A stretch of 64,000 bases of DNA, from assembly GCA_949292785.1 (NCBI GenBank), contig CASFBK010000004.1:1-64000 (forward strand). Reading direction: 5' to 3'. Both the position numbers and the translations under genes were made by a program. Origin of the DNA: an uncultured Eubacteriales bacterium. Lineage in GTDB: Bacteria; Bacillota; Clostridia; Lachnospirales; Lachnospiraceae. Under the pieces are notes generated by a model. The model saw only the letters and a list, made by a program, of their open reading frames with translations. It was not told where the DNA came from and ran no database searches. Below, piece after piece: positions 30,773 to 39,681 of the stretch (its first letter is position 1; each line of letters begins with the position of its first letter).

Positions 30773-31681
30773 ATGGCAGTAAAAAGAGGTGGATTAGGAA
30801 AAGGATTAGATAGCCTTATTACAGATAAAGTCGGAAGTGGAAATAATACAGCAGAAACTGCATCTGCAAAAAGGGCAGAGCCTGATAAGGATGTTACATT
30901 CGTAAAAATAGGAAAAGTAGAACCAAACAGGGAACAGCCCAGAAAGAATTTTGATGAAGATGCCTTGTTAGAATTATCAGAATCCTTGAAGCAGTACGGT
31001 GTGTTACAACCATTATTGGTACAGGATAAAAAAGACTATTATGAAATTATCGCAGGGGAAAGAAGATGGCGTGCAGCTAAGCTTGCAGGATTAAAAGAAG
31101 TACCTGTTATTATTAAAAATCTTACAGAACAGGAAATTGTAGAAATTTCTTTGATTGAAAATATACAGAGAGAAAACTTGAATCCAATCGAAGAAGCATT
31201 GGCATATAAAAGACTTTTAAATGAGTTTAATCTGAAACAAGACGAAGTAGCAGAGCGGGTTTCAAAATCAAGAACAGCAGTTACCAACTCCATGCGTTTG
31301 CTAAAATTAGACGAGCGTGTTCAGCAGATGGTCATTGATGATTTGATTTCTACCGGACATGCCAGGGCTTTACTTGGTATTACAGATAATGAACAGCAGT
31401 ATGCTTTTGCACAGCAGATTTTTGATGAAAAGCTCAGTGTTCGAGAAACAGAAAAGTTAGTAAAGAAATTACAAAAACAAAAACCGGAAAAGCAAAAGCA
31501 GCCAGTGGATGATAGCTTGTCTGTATTTTATGAAGATATGGAACAGAAGCTGAAGGCAATTATGGGAACTAAAGTTGCGATTCATCAGAAAGATAATCAA
31601 AAAGGAAAGATTGAAATTGATTACTATTCTACCGATGAATTAGAAAGAATTATGGAATTATTCCAGTCAATACATGAATAG
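30773..31681 (+). CDS. parB: Chromosome partitioning protein ParB (Spo0J)
   Basis: 302 residues from the ATG at 30773, with GAGAGG 9 bases upstream; an ATG three codons earlier is too close to that site. N-terminal GGLGKGLDSLI, the CTP-binding/ParB box region EIIAGERRWRAAKLAGLKEVPVI and NIQRENLNPIEEALAYKRL, the HTH EVAERVSKSRTAVTNSMRLLKL, and a C-terminal dimer domain. It loads at the two parS sites just upstream. Confidence 0.97.
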   Translation: MAVKRGGLGKGLDSLITDKVGSGNNTAETASAKRAEPDKDVTFVKIGKVEPNREQPRKNFDEDALLELSESLKQYGVLQPLLVQDKKDYYEIIAGERRWRAAKLAGLKEVPVIIKNLTEQEIVEISLIENIQRENLNPIEEALAYKRLLNEFNLKQDEVAERVSKSRTAVTNSMRLLKLDERVQQMVIDDLISTGHARALLGITDNEQQYAFAQQIFDEKLSVRETEKLVKKLQKQKPEKQKQPVDDSLSVFYEDMEQKLKAIMGTKVAIHQKDNQKGKIEIDYYSTDELERIMELFQSIHE

Positions 31682-31721
31682 AAAATAAACAAACATATGT
31701 TCTATATGGATGGAGGCACTT

Positions 31722-32246
31722 ATGATATCAGAATTTTTACACTTAGAATTTACAGCAGACGATTTTTTACTTACCTTTGCAATCATGGCAGGAGTCATGT
31801 TAATACTTCTCATTCTTTTGATTGTTAATATGGTAAAGACAAGCAAGCTCAAGAAAAAATATGAATCCTTTATGGTAGGCAAAGATGCAAAATCATTAGA
31901 AGATAATTTGGTAAAAAGAATCCATCAGGTAGAAGAACTGTTAGTATCTGAAAAAAGAAATGAAGAAAATATAGAGAAAATATTTAATAATTTAAAATTC
32001 ACCTTCCAGAAGGTAGGAATGGTAAAATACGATGCTTTTAATGAAATGGGTGGAAAACTTAGTTTTTCACTGGCATTACTGGATCAGAAAAATGATGGAT
32101 TTATTATTAATGCAATGCATACCAGAGAGGGCTGCTATACTTATATTAAAGAAATTATTGACGGAAATTCTGTAATTGTTTTAGCGTATGAAGAAAAAGA
32201 AGCATTGAATATTGCAATGGGAGTAAGTGCAAAGAAGCCCGAATAA
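31722..32246 (+). CDS. DUF4446 family membrane-anchored protein
   Basis: 174 residues from the ATG at 31722 with GGAGG 6 bases upstream. One N-terminal membrane helix (about 14-38), a short coiled coil, and the conserved DUF4446 C-terminal domain (VGMVKYDAFNEMGGKLSFSLALLD and GFIINAMHTREGCYTYIKEI). Members sit next to parB in many Clostridia. Function unknown. Confidence 0.9.
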   Translation: MISEFLHLEFTADDFLLTFAIMAGVMLILLILLIVNMVKTSKLKKKYESFMVGKDAKSLEDNLVKRIHQVEELLVSEKRNEENIEKIFNNLKFTFQKVGMVKYDAFNEMGGKLSFSLALLDQKNDGFIINAMHTREGCYTYIKEIIDGNSVIVLAYEEKEALNIAMGVSAKKPE

Positions 32247-32262
32247 TAATCAGGAGTACAAG

Positions 32263-33270
32263 ATGAGGAAATATCGTATATCAGAATTAACCGGAAATGA
32301 GATACTCGCCCAGTCTGTGTATTTGGAAAATGGACAGGTTCTTTTAGAAAAAGGAACAAGTATAGATAAGTCATACAAGGAATCATTAATCGCGCTAAAT
32401 ATTCAGGATGTTTTTATTCAGGATAAGTACGAATTGTATGAGAAACCCAATTTTTATCTGGAAAAGAAGAGAATAATAAAATTCCAGAAAGAATTAGAAG
32501 AGATATTGGCTCATCATGTATATAAAGAGAACGAGAGATTAAAAAAGCTGCAGGGTCTTGCAGAGAAAATAACAGGAGAAGTCTGCCAGATAGAGAATAA
32601 AAAAGTAATTGATATGGAAGAGCGTATGGGAAATCTGTATCAGCATATTATATATACGACTATCTGGTGTCTTATTCTTGGAAAAGAATATGAATTTTCC
32701 AAAAAGCAAATGGAAAATCTTGCTTTGGGAGCGCTTTTGCACGATTTGGGATTGTGTTATACCAATGTAAATTATACGGATTGTCATTTAGAAAAAATGA
32801 CGCCTATAGAAATATTTGAGTTAAAGAAACATACCATTCTCGCATATACTGCTTTGGAGCAGGAAGCATGGATACCGGAAATAGCAAAAAAAATGATATT
32901 GTCTCATCATGAGAAAATGGATGGAAGCGGTTATCCATTAAAACAGAAAAATCAGGAAACAGAATGCAGAATCATACAGATATGTGACACTATGGATGGC
33001 ATCATGTGCGGAATGGAGCAAAAAAGAGAGTCTCTGTCCAAAGCCTTAGAGGAAATAGGTGATAGTCACAGATATGATGCAAAAATGGCAGAATTATTAA
33101 AAAATAAAATAGCCAGATATCCTGTAGGAACACAGTTACAGTTAGAAGATGGAACATGTGCAGTAGTAATTGAACAGACAGAAAATCCATTTCAACCGAA
33201 AATCATAGAACTAAAAGTAAAAGAAATCCACCCAAGATGTTTGACAGAACAGGTAATCCACATATTTTAA
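32263..33270 (+). CDS. HD-GYP domain protein, putative c-di-GMP phosphodiesterase
   Basis: 335 residues from the ATG at 32263, with CAGGAG 7 bases upstream. An N-terminal region resembling DUF3391-type regions (ISELTGNEILAQSVYLENGQVLLEKG) precedes an HD domain: LGALLHDLG carries the HD pair and MILSHHEKMDGSGYPLK is the GYP signature. The family hydrolyses cyclic di-GMP. No output partner is adjacent. Substrate is inferred from the signature. Confidence 0.85.
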   Translation: MRKYRISELTGNEILAQSVYLENGQVLLEKGTSIDKSYKESLIALNIQDVFIQDKYELYEKPNFYLEKKRIIKFQKELEEILAHHVYKENERLKKLQGLAEKITGEVCQIENKKVIDMEERMGNLYQHIIYTTIWCLILGKEYEFSKKQMENLALGALLHDLGLCYTNVNYTDCHLEKMTPIEIFELKKHTILAYTALEQEAWIPEIAKKMILSHHEKMDGSGYPLKQKNQETECRIIQICDTMDGIMCGMEQKRESLSKALEEIGDSHRYDAKMAELLKNKIARYPVGTQLQLEDGTCAVVIEQTENPFQPKIIELKVKEIHPRCLTEQVIHIF

Positions 33271-33351
33271 AAAATATTAAAAATTGTGTGGAAAAAGAAT
33301 ATTTTGTATTATATAATAAAAAGAGAAGTTTCCCATGAAGGGAGTGAGAGC

Positions 33352-34227
33352 ATGCACGATTATTTGAGAAGTATAGGATTTAAAAATCTGAAGAAAAAGA
33401 AGGATTTAGATGTTTTGATAAATGACATTATAAAAAATCCGGATAATAAGATAATTACCGAAGATGCGGAAGGTAACGTTTTTGCTGAGTTAAGCAAAGA
33501 GTTTGGAGAAGCCATAGGAATTTCAGTCCGTGGTGAATATATAGAAGAAAAATTTCAGATGGATTATTATTATCCTTATTTTATCGGTAGTGGAATATCT
33601 ACTGAAGAAAAAGTAGAAGTAGAGAGACATTCTGATAAAGAAGCATATGCAGGGGTCTGTGATGAATTGCGTATAGGCGTCACTTTGATTTTTTATTTGC
33701 AGAATGTAATTGAATATTTGCAGGAGAAAACAAGTGTAGCAAGAAGAATTCCTGTAAATACTACCCTGTCCGCATTATCTGCCGGTGGAAAAATTGTTTT
33801 TCCAATATATAAAAATGAATCTCAGATAAAAAGTGGTGAAAATTATAACCAGAAAAGAAGCCATCTTATTGCAGCTGCAAGAGATGGAGACGAAGAGGCA
33901 ATAGAAAGTCTGACATTAGAAGATATTGATACGTATTCTATGATTTCCAAAAGAGTCATGAAGGAGGATATTCTTTCTATTGTTGATACTTATTTTATGC
34001 CTTATGGAATTGAAAGCGACCAGTATAGCATTATGGGAGAAATCCTGAATTTCTATACAGTGGAAAACAATATAACTTCAGAAAAAAGTTATGTTATGAC
34101 AGTAGAAAGTAATAATCTGGTATTTGATGTATGCATTAATCAGAAGGATTTATTAGGAGAACCTGCCATTGGGCGCAGATTTAAGGGAATCATCTGGATG
34201 CAGGGCCGGATTAATTACCATATATAA
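33352..34227 (+). CDS. DUF3881 family protein
   Basis: 291 residues starting MHDYLRSIGFKNLKKKKDL. The start at 33352 has GGGAGTGAG 3-8 bases upstream; the reading frame opens earlier but without a site. DUF3881 proteins are almost restricted to Lachnospiraceae, which helps place the organism. No membrane segments or known catalytic motif are visible. Function unknown. Confidence 0.85.
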   Translation: MHDYLRSIGFKNLKKKKDLDVLINDIIKNPDNKIITEDAEGNVFAELSKEFGEAIGISVRGEYIEEKFQMDYYYPYFIGSGISTEEKVEVERHSDKEAYAGVCDELRIGVTLIFYLQNVIEYLQEKTSVARRIPVNTTLSALSAGGKIVFPIYKNESQIKSGENYNQKRSHLIAAARDGDEEAIESLTLEDIDTYSMISKRVMKEDILSIVDTYFMPYGIESDQYSIMGEILNFYTVENNITSEKSYVMTVESNNLVFDVCINQKDLLGEPAIGRRFKGIIWMQGRINYHI

Positions 34228-34236
34228 ATTTTTTTT

Positions 34237-34310
34237 GTTTCCGTAGCTCAGCTGGATAGAGCGACCGCCTCCTAAGCGGTAGGTCGGGTGTTCAAATCAC
34301 CTCGGGAACA
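34237..34310 (+). tRNA. tRNA-Arg(CCT)
   Basis: Acceptor GTTTCCG/CGGGAAC (one G-T pair), D-loop AGCTCAGCTGGATAGAGC, anticodon stem ACCGC/GCGGT around loop CTCCTAA giving anticodon CCT, and T-loop TTCAAAT. Decodes AGG. It lies 9 bases after the DUF3881 gene. Confidence 0.95.
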
Positions 34311-34347
34311 TTTCCTAAAAATTTTCACAAGTGTGGAGGAAAAAGAT

Positions 34348-35388
34348 ATGGGAAATGGCAATGTACACAAGATTAAGGTTTTACTTGCATCACTAGTTGC
34401 GGTTATAGCAGCAATGGCAGATATTTATATTATTGTCAATGCACCCCACAACTATATAGTGCTGGGAATCACAAGTCTGATACTTTTGATAGCAGTATAT
34501 TTGGTGATAAGTGGAACGATGCAGCTAAGAGATTGGAATAATCTAAAAAGGGAAGAACAGTATAATAATCTTATGACTTCCCAAAAAGCATGTTATCTTC
34601 AGGTGCGCAGAAGTTTTCGTGAGACCGGTGGAAAGATAGATGAATTAGATAAAAAAATTACCCCCCTTGCAACTGCCGGTGAAGTAAATCATCAGAAAAT
34701 CAGCGGACTTTTGGATGCACTTATGCAGGATCAAAAGAAGGTAGCAAAGCTTACCGTAAGCAGAAGCAAAGAGAATGCCAATGCTATTATGAATTCCAAT
34801 GACAAAGTAATCGAAGAAATGTTGAAGATACAAGATGCAATAGACGGTATCGTAACACAGACAGGCAGCGGCAAGGAAGATAATCAGTCAGAAGCATTTG
34901 TTAAGGTAGAAGAAGGACAAAAGGAACTGTTGGCAAAGATGCAGCAGTTAGAGGATTCTTTAAAGGGTCAAATTGAAATCAAAGAACCGGAACCAATAAA
35001 AGAAGAAACTGAAATCGAAGAGCCGGAACAAGTAGAAGAAGAAAGTTCTATAACAGAAGAAGCAGAGCCAGAATTAGAAGCTGTGACAGAAGAAGTCATG
35101 GAGGAGCCTGTAATTGAAGAAGTTATGTTGGATGGAGAGATAATACCGGAGGAAGTAGTAGCTGAGGAAACCGTGGCAGAGGAACCGAATGCAAATAGGA
35201 TGATGACCCCGGAAGATATAGCAGCATTAATTGCAGGTGGTGTAGGCAACGGAGAAGAAGCTCTTCCGGATACAATCGAAGAGCCGAAAATAGAAGCATC
35301 AGAAGAAAATACTGTAATGCCGGATTTATCTGACCCTAATAGAAAAATGAGTCCGGAAGATATAGCAGCATTAATTGCAAACATGTAA
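34348..35388 (+). CDS. Membrane protein with acidic tail and two SPEDIAALIA-type motifs
   Basis: 346 residues from the ATG at 34348, with TGGAGG 9 bases upstream; the longer frame runs into tRNA-Arg and is rejected. Two N-terminal membrane helices (about 9-28 and 34-54), then a helical region (about 60-200), a long Glu/Pro-rich stretch (about 205-285), and two copies of a 12-14 residue motif, NRMMTPEDIAALIAGG (about 287) and NRKMSPEDIAALIANM at the very end. The motif resembles the short SQDEIDALL peptide of flagellar FliM/FliN, but the similarity is only by eye. Function unknown. Confidence 0.75.
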   Translation: MGNGNVHKIKVLLASLVAVIAAMADIYIIVNAPHNYIVLGITSLILLIAVYLVISGTMQLRDWNNLKREEQYNNLMTSQKACYLQVRRSFRETGGKIDELDKKITPLATAGEVNHQKISGLLDALMQDQKKVAKLTVSRSKENANAIMNSNDKVIEEMLKIQDAIDGIVTQTGSGKEDNQSEAFVKVEEGQKELLAKMQQLEDSLKGQIEIKEPEPIKEETEIEEPEQVEEESSITEEAEPELEAVTEEVMEEPVIEEVMLDGEIIPEEVVAEETVAEEPNANRMMTPEDIAALIAGGVGNGEEALPDTIEEPKIEASEENTVMPDLSDPNRKMSPEDIAALIANM

Positions 35389-35393
35389 TACAT

Positions 35394-35436
35394 AATCCTT
35401 ATGAGAAATCATTTGATTACTCATAAGGATTTTTTA
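35394..35436 (+). terminator. Intrinsic terminator
   Basis: Perfect 12-bp arms (35394-35405 and 35420-35431) followed by six T residues, just after the preceding gene's stop. Confidence 0.9.
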
Positions 35437-35510
35437 GCGAAATTGTTCACTTTGTTCTAAAAAGCACGATATTTGCATATAATAAAAAAAATATGTAAAT
35501 TAGGTGACAT

Positions 35511-35645
35511 ATGAAACGAAAAAAGAATGTAAAACAAAGATTAACAGAAATGGCCTATGAAAAACAGTCACTGCAAAAAAAAATGATACATTTACAAAAA
35601 TGTATCAAAGAGGTTGATGATGTACTAAATGGAAAGAAAAAATAA
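35511..35645 (+). CDS. Possible 44-residue basic protein
   Basis: A short open frame starting with an ATG that has TAGGTGA 3-5 bases upstream. The product is lysine-rich and predicted helical (heptad-like leucines around residues 21-39). It lies after a clear terminator and before tRNA-Lys. No family is recognised; it may be a genuine small protein or chance. Confidence 0.45.
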   Translation: MKRKKNVKQRLTEMAYEKQSLQKKMIHLQKCIKEVDDVLNGKKK

Positions 35646-35707
35646 AATCAGACGAAAAAAAACACCATCCTCGTGCTCTTCGTCATCGAAAACAGTGCTT
35701 TTGTAAA

Positions 35708-35780
35708 TGCGCCTCCAGGGGCTCGAACCCTGGACACCCTGATTAAGAGTCAGGTGCTCTACCAACTGAGCTAGAAGCGC
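35708..35780 (-). tRNA. tRNA-Lys(CTT)
   Basis: Minus-strand cloverleaf: acceptor GCGCTTC/GAGGCGC, discriminator A, D-arm AGCTCAGTTGGTAGAGC, anticodon stem CTGA/TCAG with loop CTCTTAA (anticodon CTT) and T-loop GGTTCGAGCC. A weak hairpin with eight T residues follows near 35655-35690 and may be its terminator. Confidence 0.95.
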
Positions 35781-35815
35781 TTATTCGTTGTTGCGTTATC
35801 ACCAACGCAAGAATC

Positions 35816-35844
35816 ATTATATAATAAATCATTAAGAAAATCAA
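35816..35844 (-). promoter_or_regulatory. Promoter of tRNA-Lys
   Basis: TTGATT (35839-35844), a 17-base spacer and TATAAT (35816-35821) on the minus strand, 36 bases before the tRNA. Confidence 0.75.
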
Positions 35845-35881
35845 GAACTTTTTTACATTTTTTTTAGAAAATTTATATTCC

Positions 35882-35910
35882 TTGACACCATATCGATAAG
35901 ATAGTAAAAT
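35882..35910 (+). promoter_or_regulatory. Promoter of the 542-residue-class membrane protein gene
   Basis: TTGACA (35882-35887), a 17-base spacer and TAAAAT (35905-35910), 35 bases before the start codon at 35945. Confidence 0.7.
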
Positions 35911-35944
35911 TGTACTATCTGAATAATACAAAAGGAGACATGGT

Positions 35945-37582
35945 ATGAAAAAAATAACAAGAAATATTATAATAACATTGGTGGTATTATTAGCGGCATT
36001 TCTTTACTATTATATAACGCTTCCGGCACTTAACATACATTCCATTGGAACCTGGATATTCTTAATGGGCGGCATTGCGTTATTTAGTATTTTTGCAATC
36101 ATTCGAAAAACGATAAGAACACATCAGAGAATAGAATGGAAAAGGGGTTCCATAAATATTGATATTAAAGTAGGAAATATTGCGAAAATCGGTTTTGGAA
36201 TCATTGGGGCATTACTGATTATTCTTGTTGTTGGAACGATACTGTCTTCTCCCATTGTAAATGCTAAGAAGTATCAGAAGTTAATGAGCGTGGAGGAAAG
36301 GAATTTTACGGAGGATATTTCCCAGGTAGATTACAATACCATTCCTATTTTAGATAAAGATTCGGCAGCTCTTTTAGGAGACCGGAAAATGGGAAGCATG
36401 GTAGATATGGTATCTCAGTTTGAAGTATCTGACGACTATACACAGATTAATGTAAATAACCGTCCGGTACGTGTCACCCCTCTGGTATATGCCAGCCCTA
36501 TCAAATGGCTTACCAATCAAAGCGATGGTATTCCTGCTTATATTAAAATAGATATGGCGACACAGGATACCGAATGTGTAAAGTTGGATAAGCCAATTAA
36601 ATATTCCAAGGCAGAGTATCTAAATCGAAATATTTACCGTCATTTGAGATTCCAATATCCCACTTATATTTTTAGTGAACAGATTTTCTTTGAAATAGAT
36701 GATGAAGGAACTCCTTATTGGATTTGTCCGGTGAAGAAGTTCAATATTGGCTTATTTGGCGGCGAGACCATAGGAAAAGTAGTAGTCTGCAATGCCCAGA
36801 CCGGAGACTGTACCAGCTATGATATTGATGAGGTACCACAGTGGATTGATAAAGTATATCAGGCAGAGCTGCTGATGGATTTATATGATTATAGTGGAAC
36901 TTTGAAGCATGGATATTTTAATAGCATTTTAGGACAGAAGGATTGTCTTCAGACCACAGACGGTTACAATTATATTGCATTAGAGGATGATGTATGGGTA
37001 TATTCCGGTGTGACCAGTGTCAGTGGAGACCAGTCAAATGTAGGGTTTGTGCTGATGAATCAGCGTACCATGGAAACTCGTTTCTATAAGGTAGAAGGAG
37101 CAACAGAAAGCTCTGCAATGTCTTCCGCAGAAGGACAAGTGCAGAATCTGGGTTACACAGCCACATTTCCGCTGTTGCTAAATATATCCGGAGAGCCAAC
37201 TTATTTTATGGCATTGAAGGATGATGCAGGACTGGTAAAAATGTATGCTATGGTGAATATTCAAAAATATCAGTGGGTAGCTACCGGGGATTCTATAAAG
37301 GAATGTGAAAAGTCTTATAAACAGTTATTAAAAAATAATGGAATTTCTGCCGCAGTAAGTGAAGATACAAAAGAAGTATCCGGAAAGATTAAAAATCTGC
37401 TGATGGTAACGATAGATGGAAACTCCCATATTTATATGGCATTGGAAGGCAAAGAAGATATTTTTGACATAGACCTTTCTAACACTGATTTTATTGATAT
37501 TGTAAAATACAGTATCGGGGATGAAATTAAGATTTCTTATACACAGGGTGATAATCCTGTAAAAGTTACAGAGATAAAATAA
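35945..37582 (+). CDS. Membrane-anchored protein of unknown function
   Basis: 545 residues. Three N-terminal hydrophobic helices (about 5-27, 33-54 and 82-105) are followed by a large hydrophilic domain, probably exported. No catalytic motif or named family is recognised, although proteins of this build are common in Firmicutes. AAAGGAG lies 9 bases before the ATG. The next gene, pepT, starts 17 bases after the stop, so they may be cotranscribed. Confidence 0.75.
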   Translation: MKKITRNIIITLVVLLAAFLYYYITLPALNIHSIGTWIFLMGGIALFSIFAIIRKTIRTHQRIEWKRGSINIDIKVGNIAKIGFGIIGALLIILVVGTILSSPIVNAKKYQKLMSVEERNFTEDISQVDYNTIPILDKDSAALLGDRKMGSMVDMVSQFEVSDDYTQINVNNRPVRVTPLVYASPIKWLTNQSDGIPAYIKIDMATQDTECVKLDKPIKYSKAEYLNRNIYRHLRFQYPTYIFSEQIFFEIDDEGTPYWICPVKKFNIGLFGGETIGKVVVCNAQTGDCTSYDIDEVPQWIDKVYQAELLMDLYDYSGTLKHGYFNSILGQKDCLQTTDGYNYIALEDDVWVYSGVTSVSGDQSNVGFVLMNQRTMETRFYKVEGATESSAMSSAEGQVQNLGYTATFPLLLNISGEPTYFMALKDDAGLVKMYAMVNIQKYQWVATGDSIKECEKSYKQLLKNNGISAAVSEDTKEVSGKIKNLLMVTIDGNSHIYMALEGKEDIFDIDLSNTDFIDIVKYSIGDEIKISYTQGDNPVKVTEIK

Positions 37583-37599
37583 AATAGCGGAGGCACAAA

Positions 37600-38820
37600 A
37601 TGAAAGTAGAAGAACGACTTTTAAAATATGTATCTTACTGGACCACATCAGAAGATGGCAAAGAGGTAATTCCAAGCACGGATAGACAGTTTGCACTGGC
37701 AGATGTATTAGCAGAAGAATTAAAAAATATGGGATTAAAAAAGGTAAAGCGTGACGAACATTGCTATGTTTACGGTTTACTTCCCGCAACAGAAGGGTAT
37801 GAAAATAAAAAATCAATGGGATTTATTGCCCACATGGATACGGCGCCTTCTTTTTCGGGAAAGAATATTAAGCCGCAGATAATACCTGATTATGACGGAA
37901 AAGATGTAATATTACCGGGAAGTGGAGATGTGATAAAGGTATCTGATTTTCCACATCTTACGTCTTTAAAAGGAAGAACCTTGATTACTACGGATGGAAC
38001 CACACTTTTGGGAGCAGATGACAAGGCGGGAATTGCAGACATTATGACTGCAATGGAAGAAATCATTGCAGAGAAAATTCCTCATGGAGATATCTGGATT
38101 GGATTTACGCCGGATGAGGAAGTAGGTGCCGGAGCAGATTTGTTTGACCTTGATTATTTTAAAGCAGAGTATGCATATACCGTAGACGGTGATTATGAGG
38201 GAGAAGTAGCATATGAGAATTTTAATGCGGCGTCTGCACATTTTACCATAAAAGGTGTAAATGTACATCCGGGTTCTGCAAAAGACATTATGGTAAATGC
38301 GGCATCCATTGCCTGCGAGATTCAAAGTATGCTGCCGGGGCAGGAAACACCGGAGCATACCGAAGGGCGGGAAGGCTTTTATCACTTAGATGAAATGCAT
38401 GGAGATGTCAATGAAGCACATCTTGATTATATTGTTCGAGACCATGACAGTAAAATGTTTGAAAAGCGACAGCAGGTGCTTCATGAGATTGAAAAAAAGA
38501 TGAATCAAAAATACGGAGAGGGTGCCGTAACATTAAAGCTGACAGAAAGCTACCGGAATATGTTAGAGGTAATCGAAAAGAATTTCTTTATTGTGGAAAA
38601 TGCAAGGAAAGCCATTCAGGCAGCTGGAATGGAGCCAATCTCTCTTCCGGTTCGGGGCGGAACTGATGGAGCCAGATTAAGTTTTATGGGACTTCCTTGT
38701 CCGAATCTTGGCACTGGTGGATATGCATTCCATGGTCCGAAAGAACATGTAACGGTGGAAGGAATGGAGCATGTTGTGCACATTATTAAGGAAATTGTGA
38801 AAAATCCTGTGGATAACTAG
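37600..38820 (+). CDS. pepT: Peptidase T (tripeptide aminopeptidase)
   Basis: 406 residues, M20B zinc metallopeptidase. Metal-binding motifs GFIAHMDTAPSFSG (His and Asp), TTLLGADDKAGIAD (Asp), GFTPDEEVGAG (catalytic Glu and metal Glu) and a C-terminal His in YAFHGPKEH. It removes N-terminal residues from tripeptides in the cytoplasm. GCGGAGG lies 8 bases before the ATG. Confidence 0.97.
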   Translation: MKVEERLLKYVSYWTTSEDGKEVIPSTDRQFALADVLAEELKNMGLKKVKRDEHCYVYGLLPATEGYENKKSMGFIAHMDTAPSFSGKNIKPQIIPDYDGKDVILPGSGDVIKVSDFPHLTSLKGRTLITTDGTTLLGADDKAGIADIMTAMEEIIAEKIPHGDIWIGFTPDEEVGAGADLFDLDYFKAEYAYTVDGDYEGEVAYENFNAASAHFTIKGVNVHPGSAKDIMVNAASIACEIQSMLPGQETPEHTEGREGFYHLDEMHGDVNEAHLDYIVRDHDSKMFEKRQQVLHEIEKKMNQKYGEGAVTLKLTESYRNMLEVIEKNFFIVENARKAIQAAGMEPISLPVRGGTDGARLSFMGLPCPNLGTGGYAFHGPKEHVTVEGMEHVVHIIKEIVKNPVDN

Positions 38821-38845
38821 CCAAAAATCAACCAAAAATGTAGAA

Positions 38846-38893
38846 AAGAGAGTATGCTATCTTTTATATAACTGATAGAATACTCTCTTATTT
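38846..38893. terminator. Bidirectional terminator between pepT and trmB
   Basis: 10-bp outer arms (38846-38855 and 38880-38889) plus inner CTAT/ATAG pairing, with A- and T-rich flanks on both sides. The two genes converge here. Confidence 0.75.
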
Positions 38894-38903
38894 ATGGCGT
38901 GTA

Positions 38904-39542
38904 TTAACGGGAAGCAATCAGCTTGTGAATGGGATTTCCCATAGAAGAAAAACGTTCTTCGTATTCGGTCATTACATTCCCCTGATTCATGGTATCATCA
39001 TGATGAAGGTCTCTGGTAAAGGCGTCTAAGTTCCAGTTCGCCTCTTTTACCTCCTCCAGAGAAAAATCAAACAAATCTACATTATCTGTTTTAAATTCTA
39101 CCACACCTTCCGGTTTCAGAATCTTATCATACCGGGCAAAAAACTGACGTGAAGTAAGACGTCGTTTGGCATGACGGTCCTTTGGCCATGGGTCAGAAAA
39201 GTTCAGGTATATTTTAGATACTTCATTTTCGGCAAATACATCACAGATAGTCTCAGCATCCATGCGGATAAAGCGGACATTTTCCAAAGGTTCTTCTTCT
39301 AACTTCTGAAGACCGCGTAACAGTACGCTGGAATATTTTTCAATTCCTACATAATTAATGTCAGGGTTCTGTTTTGCAAGGGTAGTTAAGAATTGCCCTT
39401 TTCCCATACCGATTTCAATATAGATGGGATGGTCATTTCCAAATACTTCATGCCAATGTCCCTTTTGTTGTTCCGGTTCCTGAATACACCAATTATTTTC
39501 TGCAATCATTTCCCGGGAGCCGGGTATATTTCTTAATCTCAT
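38904..39542 (-). CDS. trmB: tRNA (guanine46-N7)-methyltransferase
   Basis: 212 residues from the ATG at 39542, chosen for the GGAGG 6 bases upstream; the frame opens 10 codons earlier without a site. SAM-binding block YIEIGMGKGQFL, the family motif NYVGIEKYSSVLLRGLQKLEE, and the catalytic LNFSDPWPKDRHAKRRLTS. It makes m7G46 in tRNA. Confidence 0.97.
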   Translation of the reverse strand: MRLRNIPGSREMIAENNWCIQEPEQQKGHWHEVFGNDHPIYIEIGMGKGQFLTTLAKQNPDINYVGIEKYSSVLLRGLQKLEEEPLENVRFIRMDAETICDVFAENEVSKIYLNFSDPWPKDRHAKRRLTSRQFFARYDKILKPEGVVEFKTDNVDLFDFSLEEVKEANWNLDAFTRDLHHDDTMNQGNVMTEYEERFSSMGNPIHKLIASR

Positions 39543-39620
39543 AAATACCTCCAGAATTCTATTCAATATCATTTATTTTACTATAAAAAGCGTATGAAAA
39601 AAACCCTGTACAAAAAAATA

Positions 39621-39649
39621 TTGATAAAAAAGAGTTCTAATATTATACT
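39621..39649 (+). promoter_or_regulatory. Promoter of the D,D-carboxypeptidase gene
   Basis: TTGATA (39621-39626), a 17-base spacer and TATACT (39644-39649), 33 bases before the start codon. Confidence 0.7.
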
Positions 39650-39681
39650 ATAAGTATTGTATAGTTTAGGAAGGATTGGGA

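Noticed and set aside
31692..31703. Second SOS box before the DUF4446 gene
   Set aside because: AAACATATGTTC matches only one half of the palindrome fully, and the gene sits in a continuous parAB operon.
34288..34347. Upstream start of the SPEDIAALIA protein
   Set aside because: That frame opens inside tRNA-Arg; GGAGG supports the start at 34348.
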